64,000 nt of DNA from Pseudorasbora parva. Taxonomy: Eukaryota; Chordata; Actinopteri; Cypriniformes; Gobionidae. Shown in pieces: positions 9,560-21,576 of this stretch. Below the pieces are notes generated by a model. That model was not told the DNA's origin. It ran no database searches and worked only from the letters and a program-made list of their open reading frames with translations. Made by a program: the position numbers and the translations under genes. The stretch lies in NCBI RefSeq assembly GCF_024679245.1, contig NC_090182.1, forward strand, positions 35,301,047 through 35,365,046, written 5' to 3'. Position 1 is the stretch's first letter. Each line of letters starts with the position of its first letter.

Positions 9560-10610
9560 AATCAGTGTTGAACTGCTTGAATGCAAGACAGCGGCACCAC
9601 TGAAACACTTCCAGAGGCTCTTGGGACATAGGGCATCAGCAGCCACAGTTACGCCGCTCGGATTGCGCCATATGAAACCACTTCAATGCTGGCTACACGA
9701 CAAGTCCAGAGATGGGCATGGCACATCTCTGTAACATGGCACATCTCACATCTCAGTAACAACAAGTTGCCACCAAACCTTCAGTGGTCAGACCATTAAT
9801 TTTTATGGGAATCAGTGCCCGTAGAACAAGTGGCCAAGCATGCTGTTGTCTCCATTGATGCCTCATCCACCGGCTGGGGCGCCACATACAACAGGCTTGC
9901 AGTTTCGGGTTTGTGGACGGGGCTTCAACTGCAATGGCATATCAATTGACTGGAGTTGTTAGCAGTTAATCTTGCGCTGGGCCGCTTCAAAACACTGCTA
10001 CTAGGCAATCAAATTCTGGTCCGTACAGACAACTCTGTGGGCGTTGCATATATTAACAAACAGAGGAATTGGCGGGCGAGTTGGGACATGCGCCGGTAAA
10101 CCACCCACGCTCCCGTCGCATGTCACAACTCGCCCGCCAATTCCTCTTATAGAGTCAAAAGCATCGTAGGAGGTCACTTCGTGCCGTTCACATTCCTGGC
10201 CTGCTCGATCGTACGACCGACGAGCTTTCACGGACAATCAGCTATCACAGAGTGGAGACTCCATTCCCAGGTGGTCCAGCTGATCTGTAGTCATTATGGG
10301 ACAGCAAAGGTAGACCTGTTTGCCATCCCGGACATGACCCATTGCCAGTTTTTCTATTCCCTGACTTAGGGGACCCTCGGCTTGGATGCCCTGGCACACA
10401 GCTGGTCCCTGGGGCCTACACAAGTATGCATTTTCCCCAGTGAGCCTTCTCACATAAACACTCTGCAAGATCAGGGCAAATCCTGTTGGTTGCCCCGTAT
10501 TGGCCCAACGTACTTGGTTTCCGGCCCTCCTGACACACGCTGGACCTTCTGGCACCCGCGTTCGGAACTTTGGAAACTCCATGTCTGGTCCCTGGATGGG
10601 CTTTACTCTG
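9560..10610 (+). pseudogene. DIRS copy B RNase H region
   Basis: RNase H motifs are clear: DASSTGWGATYN at about 9858, WHINLELLAVNLALGRF at about 9940 after a one-base slip, RTDNSVGVAYIN at about 10021, then EWRLHSQVVQLI, AKVDLFAIPD and the closing ELWKLHVWSLDG near 10590. A 31-bp inverted duplication (10062-10092 against 10117-10147) disrupts the frame in the middle. Confidence 0.8.
10062..10147. repeat. 31-bp inverted duplication (hairpin) within DIRS copy B
   Basis: The arm 10062-10092 is the reverse complement of 10117-10147 with one mismatch; the loop is 24 bases. The right arm belongs to the DIRS coding frame (RMSQLARQFLL), so the left arm is the extra, inverted copy. Confidence 0.95.
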
Positions 10611-10624
10611 TCCCGTTTGTGCCC

Positions 10625-10850
10625 TGCGAACTTACCTGGACAGAATGCAAAGCTTAATGACCTCAGATTAGCTCTTTGTCTGTTACGGAGGGCAGCAGAA
10701 GGGAAAGGCTGTTTCAAGCAGATGATGGCCCACTGGATAGTGGATGCCATCGCCTTGCGAAGCAGCAGTGACTCTCCCTGTGTGAATTTCCCACCTCCGG
10801 AACATACAATGTCTGAGGGGCTCTCGACTGGTAGTGGAAGTAACTGTGCC
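10625..10850 (+). pseudogene. DIRS copy B tyrosine recombinase fragment
   Basis: After a deletion it reads LLCPVCALRTYLDRMQSL, then LFVCYGGQQKGKAVS and AHWIVDAIAL, which match the mid-region of DIRS tyrosine recombinases. The catalytic HxxR region is not readable. Confidence 0.6.
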
Positions 10851-10916
10851 GTTTTCCAAAGGGATCCCAATTTGTCGGTGACATCCAACGTACATTGAAC
10901 GTGACCGACTGAAAGG

Positions 10917-11254
10917 GAACGTCTCGGTTACGTATAGTAACCCTTGTTCCCTGAAGGAGGGAACGAAGACATACATCCCATCGCCACAGTTGCTGAACCA
11001 TCACTGCAGAATGAGTCATTAGTTTGTCTCCTCCTTAGAAAACAACAGTGCGTTGCAATCGCTTACGCTTATACCTGCGCTGTGGGGTGGAGTGCAATTT
11101 TCAAATCTCGCATGCCAATAGTCATTGGCCCATTCTCTATATCTCGAAGCTGATAGGGGTTCCCAGAAGAGATCCCAATTTGTTGGTGACTTCCGATGTA
11201 TGTCTCCGTTCCCTCCTTCAGGGAATGAGGGTTACCATATATAACCGAGACGTT
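10917..11254. repeat. DIRS copy B inverted terminal repeats
   Basis: The sequence GAACGTCTCGGTTACG... at 10917-10978 is found inverted at 11195-11254 with several mismatches, flanking about 215 bases of non-coding sequence. This matches the terminal and internal complementary regions that DIRS elements need for circular replication intermediates. Confidence 0.75.
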
Positions 11255-11278
11255 ATCAATTACACTACATAACATAAA

Positions 11279-11560
11279 GCACCAAAATTTCAAAGGAATT
11301 ATATTTGAAATACTGAAGATATTATTATAAATTACAGCAACGGCTCCCTCTTTACCTTTCTGATGCGGCTCGTGTTTATAACAATAATCTTGGGGGATGG
11401 ACTCATTTAAAGTAATGCAGTCATAATCATTAACAATAAGCGATTTTGGGGAAAGGGATTGAATATTCAGCAAACTGATCTTTAACGATTGTTCATCTGT
11501 ATTATATTTGTTGTTTATTTGTTGGACATCAATACATTTTTTATTGTTGAATGGTTTTGA
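11279..11560 (-). pseudogene. L2/CR1-clade LINE endonuclease remnant
   Basis: On the minus strand: ISLLNIQSLSPKSLIVNDYD, a gap, then TLNESIPQDYCYKHEPHQKG and GKEGAVAVIYNNIFSI. This is the N-terminal apurinic-like endonuclease region of L2/CR1-type LINEs, with an internal deletion at the expected ETW motif. It lies directly against the end of DIRS copy B. Confidence 0.7.
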
Positions 11561-11952
11561 TGTTTTTTTGTATTTACTAATTTGAGGAACAGACACAGTC
11601 TCTATGTGATAAAATATAGGTGAAAGAGTCTCTATGTCCTAGGATTTATCTGATTCTGGTGACATGAGACAACTAGCAGATGGTTGGTTTAGCCAGTTTG
11701 TCTGCTTCCTGACCTGGGTCCTAGATAGGCTTTCATGCATTTTTTTTTCATGTTTTTGTACAAATCAAATGTAATGGATTCATGTAAATTTAGCTTACAA
11801 GAATACACTGTCAATCCAAATCCAAGTTGGCAAAAAAACAATTTAATTTTGAATTTTGTAATGTACATTTTAAATGCTCTTAACTTTAAAGTATCATGTA
11901 ATTTCAATTTAAATGTTATTAGTAGGGGACATTTTGCTATACCTATAACTAC
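11561..11952. other. AT-rich spacer, no gene seen
   Basis: Low-complexity AT-rich sequence with no supported feature. Confidence 0.4.
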
Positions 11953-12517
11953 ACTGTAAAAAAAAATAATTTTAAAAAGATTGCCGAATTGAAATTCTGT
12001 GAATTGATATTTTTCAGTTGGCCTAATTGAAATTCTTGAATTGAATTGAGTTGATTTGAATTGATGCATTTTAATTCACAGAAATTCAATTAGGCTTACT
12101 GAAAAATGTCAATGTGATCAGTAACTTGAATATTTTCAACTTTTACAGAGTAGTTAACTCAGCAAATGTTAACTGGTAGTACAATGCTTTGATAACATTA
12201 GCATAGCATTGCCATGGCTGAACGAGTATGAAAATATAGAACATTTAACATTTAATTTTAGCATTTACTCTCCCTTTTGAGTGCCATGGCAAAGCATGCT
12301 GGGAAATATACCTATTTTAGGTTAATCAAAGTTTGTCTAAATGAAAAACAAGTTCATAGAACACAAAACAATCCAACAATTCAGATTACTTAAAATGTGT
12401 CAGTTTTCGTGAACTCAAAAGACAAATAAAGTTCTAAGTACTTATAAAAGTTAATTTGAATTAACTAATTTGTTTAATTGGAGTTTGCCCGACTCAAATT
12501 AATAATTTTCCACAGTG
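11953..12517. repeat. putative MITE with CACTGTRRAAAA ends
   Basis: It starts CACTGTAAAAAA and ends TTTCCACAGTG, a short imperfect inverted repeat. The left half (11980-12110) folds back on itself around the motif GAATTGAAATTC. No target duplication is obvious. Confidence 0.4.
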
Positions 12518-13790
12518 TGGTAATTCCAAAACATTCTGCATTTTCACAGTCTGCATTTGAAATGAATCCAAAGTGTTTATTGAAGACTTCCACACACATC
12601 CAAGAATGTATTCAAACAACTTTAATGAAATTAACTAGATAGACATGCTAAAATAAATGCTAGAATAGTATTGCACCACCAAATACAACAAAATAAAGTC
12701 ACTTTGTTAAGCTGCTGTGTATGATGTTAGCACCACTCCATCAGTTATCCATCTGCCATTAAGTAAGTTGCCACTGAAGGATAACACTCCACTTCAAATA
12801 TAGAGGATAGCATTGGATGAATTAAATGAGGAAAAATTGGAAATCTCTGACTTTTGATTCCAGATTTGGCAAATCTGAGCACAGTGTGAGACATTGTTGA
12901 GATCTCTTCTGAAACTAGGGCTCTAAGATGTCGGATACTTAAGGTCTCCATTTACTCTCTATCCATCGTATTGGTGTCTCGGAAATCTCATGTAATTTTT
13001 CTCCCCTACAGGTGACCCCCCCCCAAACCCCAAACACACACACACACACACACACAAAATGTAGTATAATTACTTCAAAAATGTGAGTAGGATAATACCA
13101 GCCTCATTTAATTTACTGATGTCTCATTTACTTGTAAAGATATCAATCATTTCTTTGTAAGTGCTGCAGAGACGCACGATGATGTGATCCTTCACTCTTC
13201 AGAAACTTCAGTAAACACAAATTATAAATCCTTCTCAGTCCATTTAATATATTATGCATGCAGCCATGCTTACATGCAGATAAATAAGCTACAGGCCAAC
13301 TGATATACTGAGTGTATATCTAACAAAACATGTGCCTTTGGCTTGAAAATGTATATTTATGGCTCATGCTGCATTCATATCTGTCATCATATAGCATGAC
13401 TACATCCCTGTTTCAGAACTGAGCTTGACTTCAGTCTGATCACGAGCCTCTCTGGATCATCACATTGTGTACTCGAGGAATTGGGTAGTGCCTCTGAGTG
13501 GGACTACCTTACTGAGTGGAGGAGAATTCGGTAATAATTGTAGCTTCTTTAGATCTTTATGTTTATATGAAACATTATAAATCTGAGGGTATCACCTAAA
13601 AATGAGCAGTCATCATTTACTCGCCTTTATGTCATTCCAAACCATTTTCTACTGTGGAACATAAAAGTGTTGGTTCCATATAATGGAAATCAATTGTAAC
13701 CTAATATGGGTTGATACAGTTAATTTAGTATTTAATTTTATTTGGATATTTAGGCAGAAAGACGTTCTTCTGCGTTATAAAGGCAGAAGA
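12518..13790. other. non-coding stretch with a CA microsatellite
   Basis: No gene seen. A (CA)n tract lies at 13031-13056, preceded by a C-run. Confidence 0.45.
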
Positions 13791-14302
13791 ACGCTTATGG
13801 TGCCTGTGTTTGTTTTCGACTCGCAAACGAGTCAATGAATGCACGCGCGTCACCAGATCCACAAATGCACATCTTCCTTCTTGCACGCAGAAATTCTGAC
13901 CAACATTAATACAAAATCGAATTTTTGTATTCACAATTATTCGCCATAGGTATCAGATTTTATCGTTGACCTCCGGAATTGAGCAAATCGCCGTTGAAAA
14001 GCAACCAGCAGAACTTCCCTGCAGCCCTGAGGACGCCGGATTCCCACCTGGTCTCCGCCTTCAGCCACCTGCGTTCCAGCTGTGCCATCCGGCATTAAAT
14101 ATCCTTTATTCTGTGTGTCTGTGTGTGTGTATGTTGTGTGTGTGTGTGTTGCCGCTGCAACGCAGGTATTAGTGAACAGGGCATTAGACAGCATTTTTGC
14201 CTTGCAACGTCAGAGTGTGCGCCGTTATCCGCTGTGTTTGACGTCAGATTGTTTGCCGCTGACTGCTTTGTTGATGACCCTATGGTTGACGATTCTGTGC
14301 AA
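13791..14302. repeat. repeat-derived segment sharing a motif with the 15.4-kb fold-back
   Basis: 13810-13900 carries the order 'gagtcaatgaatgcac ... cacaaatgcacat ... cttgcacgcag' found in the fold-back repeat at 15441-15616. Further right is a GT-rich tract (14115-14150). No supported gene. Confidence 0.4.
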
Positions 14303-14431
14303 TGGCGGACGTAGCCCACATATTGCTGATAGTAACTGTGCTTACAGGGCTGCTTGTATCATGTACACAGATACATGCTCAGGTATATTATTACATTGCG
14401 GAACAGAGGCGCCAGAATGAGATTCTAGGCT
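14303..14431 (+). other. short ORF, possible DNA-transposon exon
   Basis: A 42-codon ORF beginning MADVAHILLIVTVLTGL and ending EQRRQNEILGF. The opening resembles starts of Harbinger-type transposase ORFs in fish, but I cannot confirm it. It has no partner exons nearby except possibly 14650-14763. Confidence 0.25.
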
Positions 14432-14649
14432 TCTGATTGGCCAATATGCCTTTACGATTAGGGTGATATCGCCGCCTGCTGGTGTGGCATGCTCATGACA
14501 GCGCTTGATAAGCGGGTTTTTGCGTTTTCATGTACAAAGAGATTTCTTCAAAACCGAGCATGTGTGGACGGAATCTTTTTTTTAAACGCAGGAGGAAAAA
14601 CTCTGGTTATAAAAATAACCGTGTCCGTGTGGACTAGGCCTTAATAAAA
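14432..14649. repeat. possible DNA-transposon end
   Basis: It ends CGTGTGGACTAGGCC TTAA near 14644, after AAAACTCTGGTTATAAAAAT, a style of terminus common in fish DNA transposons. The matching left end is not found. Confidence 0.3.
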
Positions 14650-14763
14650 GAGGAGCTGGATAGGCTACATGGTTGTTTGGAAGAGATTATCCATTTACAA
14701 CACGAACTGGAGGCGCAACAGTTTGCTACATTTCTGCAGTTTGATAGCTGGCTACAGAACTAA
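14650..14763 (+). other. exon-like ORF, coiled-coil-like, function unknown
   Basis: It reads EELDRLHGCLEEIIHLQHE to a stop at 14763 (last residues DSWLQN). The heptad-like spacing of Leu/Ile suggests a coiled coil. It may be the C-terminal exon of a transposon accessory protein. No start or partner is established. Confidence 0.25.
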
Positions 14764-14820
14764 AAAATGTCACTCTTTCATTTTCTTTCTTGCTACATTA
14801 AAGATTAAATTGTAATGATG

Positions 14821-14966
14821 TAATTGTGATCGGTCCTCGTGAGGTAATCTCACAGCTGAAGCAGAGTTACGAACTGATTGTATTTCCCCTCACCATGCCA
14901 ATAGGACAATCAGTTCTTAACTCTGCTTCAGCTGTGAGATACTCTCACGAGTGGCGACCATAATTA
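14821..14966. repeat. 146-bp palindromic (fold-back) MITE
   Basis: TAATTGTGATCGG at the left pairs with CGACCATAATTA at the right. The arms continue through CTCGTGAG and ATCTCACAGCTGAAGCAGAG up to a short loop of about 25 bases. Almost the whole sequence forms one hairpin. Confidence 0.85.
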
Positions 14967-15440
14967 CTGTCATGCCAGAAATTCATCTAACCTTCCGATT
15001 GCCTCTCGTTTCTACACTGGACGAATGGGATGATTTTGCTATCAAAATGATTCCTCTGTTGTTGAAAATTTTCTTTTTGCAATAATCATTTCCCAAATAT
15101 CATTTGATTTCAAAAAGACTTTATTCACATTAACAAAGCCGAGTCTCTCCTGCAGGAGACAACTCCAGTTCTTTGGTTTACCTAGCATATACATAGCTGC
15201 GTTCCCAAAATGGCAACAACCTTCAGCTAGTTTTCCAGTTGGTTTCCTGGCTCACACGTCACCACATTCCAAGATCTTTTTCTGTACATCATGCATCTTC
15301 TACATGTAATTTTCAAGCACATTGTCAACATCCACACAAACTTAATACAGGGCAAACACAACCTCAGCATACATCTGATATCTAATAGTGTCTTATATAT
15401 AGCTTATTTTACATTAAATTCAATAATAAAAATCTTCTAC
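14967..15440. other. spacer, no gene seen
   Basis: No coding signal or clear element end. Confidence 0.4.
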
Positions 15441-15616
15441 ACTGTGCGTGCAACAAGATGTGCATTTGTGGATCCACACCGCGCATGCATTCTTTGACTT
15501 TGTGAGTTGAGCCTATATTGTCTCAAAATCCAAAAGAATCAAATAGGATCAACTCACAAGTCAATAAATGCCGCACCGTTTCCACAAATGCAAATCTTAT
15601 TGCTTGCACGCACAGA
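15441..15616. repeat. fold-back repeat, about 176 bp
   Basis: Arms 15441-15508 and 15548-15616 are imperfect reverse complements (ACTGTGCGTGCAA... against ...TTGCTTGCACGCACAGA), enclosing a loop of about 40 bases. Related half-copies occur near 13810-13900. Confidence 0.75.
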
Positions 15617-16022
15617 TTAATCATCTTAATACTAAAATCATCCCATAAAATAGATGAACACCTCCCAACAATTGACGCAGGACAAACAAAAAGAACGAGT
15701 TAGCATGAGTCAGAATTCGGATCGAAATCGGATGAAATTCACAGTGTATGCCATCTTAAGAAAAAAATTAGGAATAAATGAATAAAACATGATAGGGTTT
15801 GGTGAAAAACAAACTTAAAAACTCAATGTATTAATATTATCCTGGCCGACTCTATTAACATCGCAGTTCACTCTAACTCACCCAGGAGCACATAAGTTGT
15901 AAAAAATAAAGATGACTAAAAACACTAAATTAAAATTCAGATGAATTTTTTAAATATATTTTTGTAGGCCTACTTATTTCTAAAAAGCATGGTCGTTGTC
16001 CTGTGTCTCTCTTTTTCGCACT
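15617..16022. other. spacer, no gene seen
   Basis: AT-rich; nothing supported. Confidence 0.4.
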
Positions 16023-16437
16023 TGAAGGCTGTGTCCCAAAGTGAAGGGTGCGCACTTCGAAGGCCAGGCCAGGCCACGCCACGCCTTCAAAGTGCACGAA
16101 GTGCATGAAGGGCAAACCGAGGGACAGGGTTGCCAGGTCTGAATAATAAAACCCCTCCAATTGTTATTCAAAAGTATCGGAATCACGGCCAGAATGGGCC
16201 AAAATATCCCAAAATGCGGGGCGCGGGCAGTAGAAATATTGCTTAAGTAAAGACAACTTAACCTGTGAACTATAGGCCACAAACACCCCAAAGCAACAGT
16301 AGCCTAAATGCAGCCCCATTCCAGACTTGGCAACAATGAACCAAGCGTCGTTAATGGCCTAGCAGGTTGTGACAACTGACAGCGGACATTCGTGAGGAGA
16401 TTTTAAAAAGAGAAATGGAGCATATATAATAATAATA

Positions 16438-16443
<6 letters not shown>

Positions 16444-16495
<52 letters not shown>
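16444..16495. repeat. (TA)n microsatellite of TIR element copy B
   Basis: Uninterrupted TA run at the same place as the TA run in copy A (60825-60912). The LINE sequence begins directly at its right end. Confidence 0.95.
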
Positions 16496-16498
<3 letters not shown>

Positions 16499-19400
16499 GT
16501 CGCAGCCTTTCACAGTTCATGAAAGCATGACAAATGGTCTCCCTTTGCAGACAAAAAGGACATTTTTCAGTTACATCAGGGTTAAGAACAGAGATAAAAG
16601 CATTAACTGCAATTGCACAATGAATCAACTTCCATTGCAAATCTCCTGCCTTTTTAGACAACGGTGGCTTGTATAATGCTCTCCATTCAGGTTTTACCTC
16701 ATCCCCTAATACCCAAAAACTTGCGCCATGGTGTATCAACCTTGTTACCTAAAACTTTTTTATTAAAAGCTTTAACACATTTTTTTATACAAATCTTTAC
16801 CAGTTGCTGTACATAAATCCAAACTCAATGACTTTCCATCATTGAGCAAAGGGCCCCCATATCCATCCAGCTTTGGTGAAATAATAAGGCTGGGAAAAAC
16901 GTCCAGTACATAGTCACCATTGACATATCCAGGATTGTCCGCCAGTAACAACATTTCTTCAGTGCTCATTATGGATTTCCATTTCTTAAGCATTTGTTCA
17001 ACAGTTCGTAATGATTTCATTCTTAAACAGGAGGCCACTTCTTCCGATTTGTCAAAGTCTATTCCAGCTTTTTGAATAAGATGTCCAAAAGTTATCATGT
17101 GTGACTTCCGCAAAGTCTCCCCAAGTCCATGAAAAGAAGAACAGTCAATCGTTAGATCAAAACGTGCTCCATTGATTAGAGGCTCCTCCAAGAGCCAATA
17201 CGGAGATGACGACAATTCATCTCTCCGTAAGTCAAAGAGACTCAAAACCTTGAAAAGGTTGCGGTAAAAAATAGGTAGTCCATTCAATATTACTTTGCTG
17301 GGATCCATGAAAAACAAAGCTATATCCAATCTCAGTCTTTCAACTTCATTGAAAATAATACATGCAACAGCCCGCCATCCTTTCGCTACAGAACCATATA
17401 AAAAACGTTGTACAAATTGTAAACGAAAAGCAGCAATCCTGCTCTTCAAATGTATCAGTCCATGACCACCTTCTTCTTTAGGTAAAAATAAAACACTTTG
17501 AGGGACCCAATGTAATTTATACCCAAAAAAATTAACTAAAATCTCTTGAATTTTATCCACCACTTTAACTGGGGGGTCTAAGACAGCCAGCCTATGCCAG
17601 AGACAAGATGCCACTAAGTTATTCACAATTAGAGTCTTTCCTTTAAATGATAGCTTTGGAGTTAGCCATCTCCATTTATCAAGTTAATTTTTTATTTTTT
17701 CCTCAATCCCTTCCCAATTTTTCAGGCTGTATATTTCATCTCCTAAAAACACTCCTAAATATTTAAAACCTTCTGTCCCCCATTTTAAACCATCAGGAAG
17801 GTTTGGTATACTTTTCTCCCAATGTCCAATTAAAATTGCCTCACTCTTGCCCCAGTTCACTTTCGCAGAAGATAAAACTTTAAAATCATCTAAAATTTTC
17901 ATTAAAACGTCGACATCGTTTTACCCTTTGACTAACACCACGACATCGTCAGCATAGGCAGATACTGCAATATTGACATTACAAGCATGTAAATTCAACC
18001 CACAGATATTATCCCTCAATTTTTGCAATAGGGGTTCTATGGCTAGGGTATACAACATACCAGACAGGGAACAACCTTGTCTGACACCCCTGCAAACCTT
18101 GAAAGGAGAACATAAGCCACCGTTTATCTTAAGTACACTCTCCACGTCACCATATAGAACCTTCACTTTTTTTATAAAATCTTGGGATATCCCAAAAGCC
18201 TCCAAAGTTTTCCACAAGTAAGGATGTTCAACTCTGTCAAACGCTTTCTCTTGGTCCAATGAAATGAGGCCAATATTTATGTTCAGTAACTTAGAGACTT
18301 CAAAAGTGTCTCTAATAAGTGTGATGTTGTCAAAGATGGATCTCTCTGGAACACAATATGTCTGGTCGGAATGCACCACCTGATCTATGACTTTAACCAA
18401 CCTATTGGCTAAAGCTTTTGATAGTAGTTTATAGTCAGAACACAAGAGTGAAACCGGGCGCCAATTTTTAATCTCCAACAGGTCTCCTTTTTTGGGGAGA
18501 AGAGTAATAATCGCCCTTCGGCTGCTAACCGGCAGACAGCCTGAACTTAAACTATCATTAATTACCTCCAAGAGATCCTCTCCTATTTCAGACCAAAAGA
18601 ACTTGAAAAATTATATCGGAAGGCCATCAATACCCGGCACTCTTCCGATATCCATATCTTTAAGAGCTGTATGTAGTTCCTCCAACTCCAATTTACCTGA
18701 GAGCTCGGTGTTGGCGCTCTTTGACATTTGCGGGAGATCTTTAAAAAAACGCACTTTCAGAGTCACATTCGGAGTCTAATTCAGTCTTATATAACTCTGA
18801 ATAAAAAGCACAAGCTCTAGCTCGTATATCTTTATGACAGGATAGTATTGTACCTCTCTCAGAGCGTAGAGCATGTATGAACCGTTTCTGTCCATTTTTC
18901 TTTTCTAAATTGAAAAAATATTTGGATGGTGCATCCATGTGCTCCATATTCAAAAATCGAGAGCGAATCAGAGCTCCCTTTGTTTTTAAATTTAAAAATT
19001 CTTTGAGCTGTGTTTTTTTATTTGAAATCAGTTCTGTGCAATTCTGCTGATTTGCGGTATCTGCCAAATTCTGTAAATTTAAAATCTCAGCCTCCAAAAA
19101 TTCCGTCGATTTATTTAGTTCACTGGTGACGTTTTGAGTGTACTGTTGACATAATTGTTTTATCTGGATTTTGCCAAAATCCCACCATTGCTGTATATTT
19201 TACAGTTTTTAAAATCTTTCCAAAAAAAACTAAACACATCTTTAAAATCCTTTTTGCACAACAGATTTGTATTAAAATGCCAGTAAGCACTTTGTGGTTT
19301 AATCTGATTTAAAAAAAAAAAGAAACTAAAACCATATGGTGATCAGAAAAGGTCACAGGTATTATAGAACAACTTTTATAAATACTCAGTTGGTGTTTAA

Positions 19401-20030
19401 AACCATAAAAACGATCTAATCTAGCAAGGGAAAAAACATTTTCACGAGTGTGCGCCCATGTGTATTGCCTTTATCCATCATGAAAATATCTCCATATGTC
19501 ACTCAAATCATTGGCATTTATCATCTTAGTGAGACACACTCGGGAAGGCATATGAGGCTCAATATGATTTCTGTCAATAATATTCTCGGTGCAATTAAAA
19601 TCTCCTCCTAAAAATAGGTATTCCTCTGTACAACATTTTTGTAATGTGGAATTCAATGTTTCCAGAAAAACTATTCTTTCAATAGCTGAAGTAGGAGCAT
19701 AAATACATACAAAAATAAAAACATAATCCTCAAAAACTGCTCTTACTTTTAAAAGTCTGCCTTTTACAATCTCATCCACCTCATATGAGATTGGACAGAA
19801 ACTTTTGGAAAACAAAATACCCACACCACCACTAAGTGAAGTATAGTGACTAAGAACAGAAAGGCCTTCCCACTCTTGCAACCAATCAGGGGCGTTTTTC
19901 AAATCACTATGCGTTTCTTGAACAAAAATGGCATCTAGTTTTTTCCGCCTCGCTATTTCAAATATTCCAGCCCTTTTCTTAGCATCTCTCGCTCCATTCA
20001 CATTCAGAGTAGCGAAGCACACTTCAGTCA
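16496..20030 (-). pseudogene. Tx1-type LINE ORF2 (endonuclease-RT)
   Basis: It starts near 20010 with TEVCFATLNVNGARDAKKR. Endonuclease landmarks are FVQETHSD and FLGGDFNCTENI. The RT region (18571-17921) has PKKGDLLEIKNWRPVSLL, LISLDQEKAFDRVEH, GVRQGCSLSGMLY and the catalytic YADD in AVSAYADDVVVLV. A C-terminal zinc-like motif CPFCLQRETICHAFMNC lies at about 16570. Breaks occur near 19470, 18740, 17910, 17680 and 16770. The ORF is cut off at 16496 before the usual C-terminus. The product would nick the target and reverse transcribe; this copy cannot. Confidence 0.85.
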
Positions 20031-20089
20031 TCAAAAAAAATAGAAATAAAAACAAAAATAGAAACTGATTACAACCCATCATCATAAAA

Positions 20090-21385
20090 TTAAGATCTTT
20101 CAATACTTTCATTCAAATCCAGATTGAGTTTCCGTACTATTTTCTTTAATCTATACACCTCTTTATTGGAGAAACAGCCTTCAGCCATGAGAACCTTACT
20201 TTTTTCTACAAACTGCTCAATGTCTGGAAAATATTCACCCACTACGATTCCTCTTTTATTCTTTGTAATTTTTAGGAACATTCTAATGTCCTCTATGTCA
20301 TAATAACGCTTAGAAACCTCCCTTTGTGACAAAGCTACACTTGTGTCAGAGAGTTCACTATCGCTTTCAGAATAAATCTGATCTGCTGCGTCTTCAAACT
20401 CAAATTTCTTAGACTGTCTGCAACCACCTTTATCAGACGTTTTCCTTTTCAGTGGCATTTTAAAAGCATTCTGCTCTAAACCACTTCATTAGGCCCAAAC
20501 GCCATCTCTCGATTTGGCTTAGTGTTTACATCAACATCAACATCATTTTTACGAACTTTGTCATCCTCGTTTTCACTTCTGTTAGTAATCTCGATTTCCT
20601 CCTCCACCAAAACAACATCCTCTGCAGGCTCAGCGCTTTGAATTTCACCGTGTGTATTGTCCTGGACCGCTGTCTGGTCTTCTCCGATTGAGGCTTCACC
20701 AACCTCATCGCTGTGCACCACAGCCAGCTGTACTGAGCCTTCAGCTGCGCTATCCACGTCAGCTGGGCCATCCACTATAGCTGCGCCATCCGCGTCAGCC
20801 GGACGGTTTTCCACCTCCAATTTGCTGGGGCATGCCCGGACCAAATGTCCAACTTTTCCGCAGCCAAAGCACTTGATTTTTTCCGTGGTAACAAATACCA
20901 CGTAGTCGAAATCATCAACACGGAAATTCAGCGCGACGTCCAAGTCAGCGTCGTTGTTTATAATCATAAAGACTGAACGTCTAAATGAAACAATATGTTT
21001 TAGTAGAGGAGAAACGGCCAATTGGAATTTTCTTTATTGAGGAGACTAATTTCCCATAGCGAGACAGCGCCTGCGTTAAAACAGCGTTGCTAATGAATGG
21101 TGGTACGTTAGAGAGAGTGACTCGCTTGGACGGTACTGAAAGTGGTAAGACTGCAGTGAACACTTCATCAATAACAATTCCTTTTTGCACAATCTCATTT
21201 GCTTTTTCAATTGAGCTCAAAAAGATTACAATGGCACTATTCATTCTTGAGGCCGACAAAATATTATCATATCCTACAACTTCTCCTACAGCCAAACAAC
21301 AACGTTCTACAGTAACTGGAGACGCGATTTTTACTCCATGTCTACGCGTGAGTGAGCTCAAGGCATGCGCTCCTGGAGTTGCCAT
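20090..21385 (-). pseudogene. Tx1-type LINE ORF1 (RNA-binding protein)
   Basis: It starts MATPGAHALSSLTRRHG at 21385. An RRM-like stretch follows (VTLSNVPPFISNAVLTQAL). After a frame change near 21000 comes MIINNDADLDVALNFRV and a CCHC zinc knuckle, CFGCGKVGHLVRAC, at about 20860. The acidic middle and the Ser/acidic-rich C-terminal part (20458-20090) follow after another frame change. ORF1 proteins of this clade coat the element RNA. Confidence 0.8.
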
Positions 21386-21573
21386 GCTCCACGCTCACGC
21401 TCACCCACCCCCAAACAATAAACTAGAAAAACGAACAAATTCCCCCCAAAAAACAAAATAAGCAAACAATATCAATAAATTAAGCCAACAAAGACCAGAA
21501 AGGAAAAAAACAAACAAATCAACCCGAGCCACACGCTCACACCGCACTCCACTCGCTCCCAGCATGCACTCCG

Positions 21574-21576
<3 letters not shown>
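21386..21576 (-). promoter_or_regulatory. LINE 5' UTR
   Basis: Non-coding sequence between the (AG)n tract and the ORF1 start. Its first bases on the minus strand read GAGCGGAGTGCATGCTGGGA. It presumably carries the internal promoter, which is inferred. Confidence 0.5.

Larger units (their letters stand above)
9535..11258 (+). mobile_element. DIRS1-like retrotransposon copy B, 5'-truncated
   Basis: It begins inside pol with LTEEYVQSVLNCLNA and continues through the RT thumb, the RNase H (VSIDASSTGWGATYN, then ILVRTDNSVGVAYIN), the C-terminal RH block (GTLGLDALAHSWS) and a piece of the tyrosine recombinase, ending in complementary terminal repeats. Many stops and frame changes and a deletion between RNase H and recombinase show it is dead. 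The 5' part (ORF1, RT fingers and palm) is missing. Confidence 0.85.
16496..21576 (-). mobile_element. Tx1-clade (L1 group) LINE, 3'-truncated
   Basis: On the minus strand: 5' UTR (21576-21386), ORF1 with a zinc knuckle (21385-20090), and ORF2 with endonuclease (20010-19470), RT (about 18780-17400) and a C-terminal Cys-rich motif. The two-ORF structure with an RRM-like, CCHC-bearing ORF1 and a Tx1-style endonuclease supports the Tx1 clade. Several frameshifts and stops break ORF2. Unusually the 3' end is missing: the coding sequence stops at RLRPL and runs straight into (TA)n. Confidence 0.85.

Noticed and set aside
13937..14420. Several ORFs of 60-112 codons around the GT-rich tract
   Set aside because: They overlap on both strands around a simple repeat and show no conserved motif.
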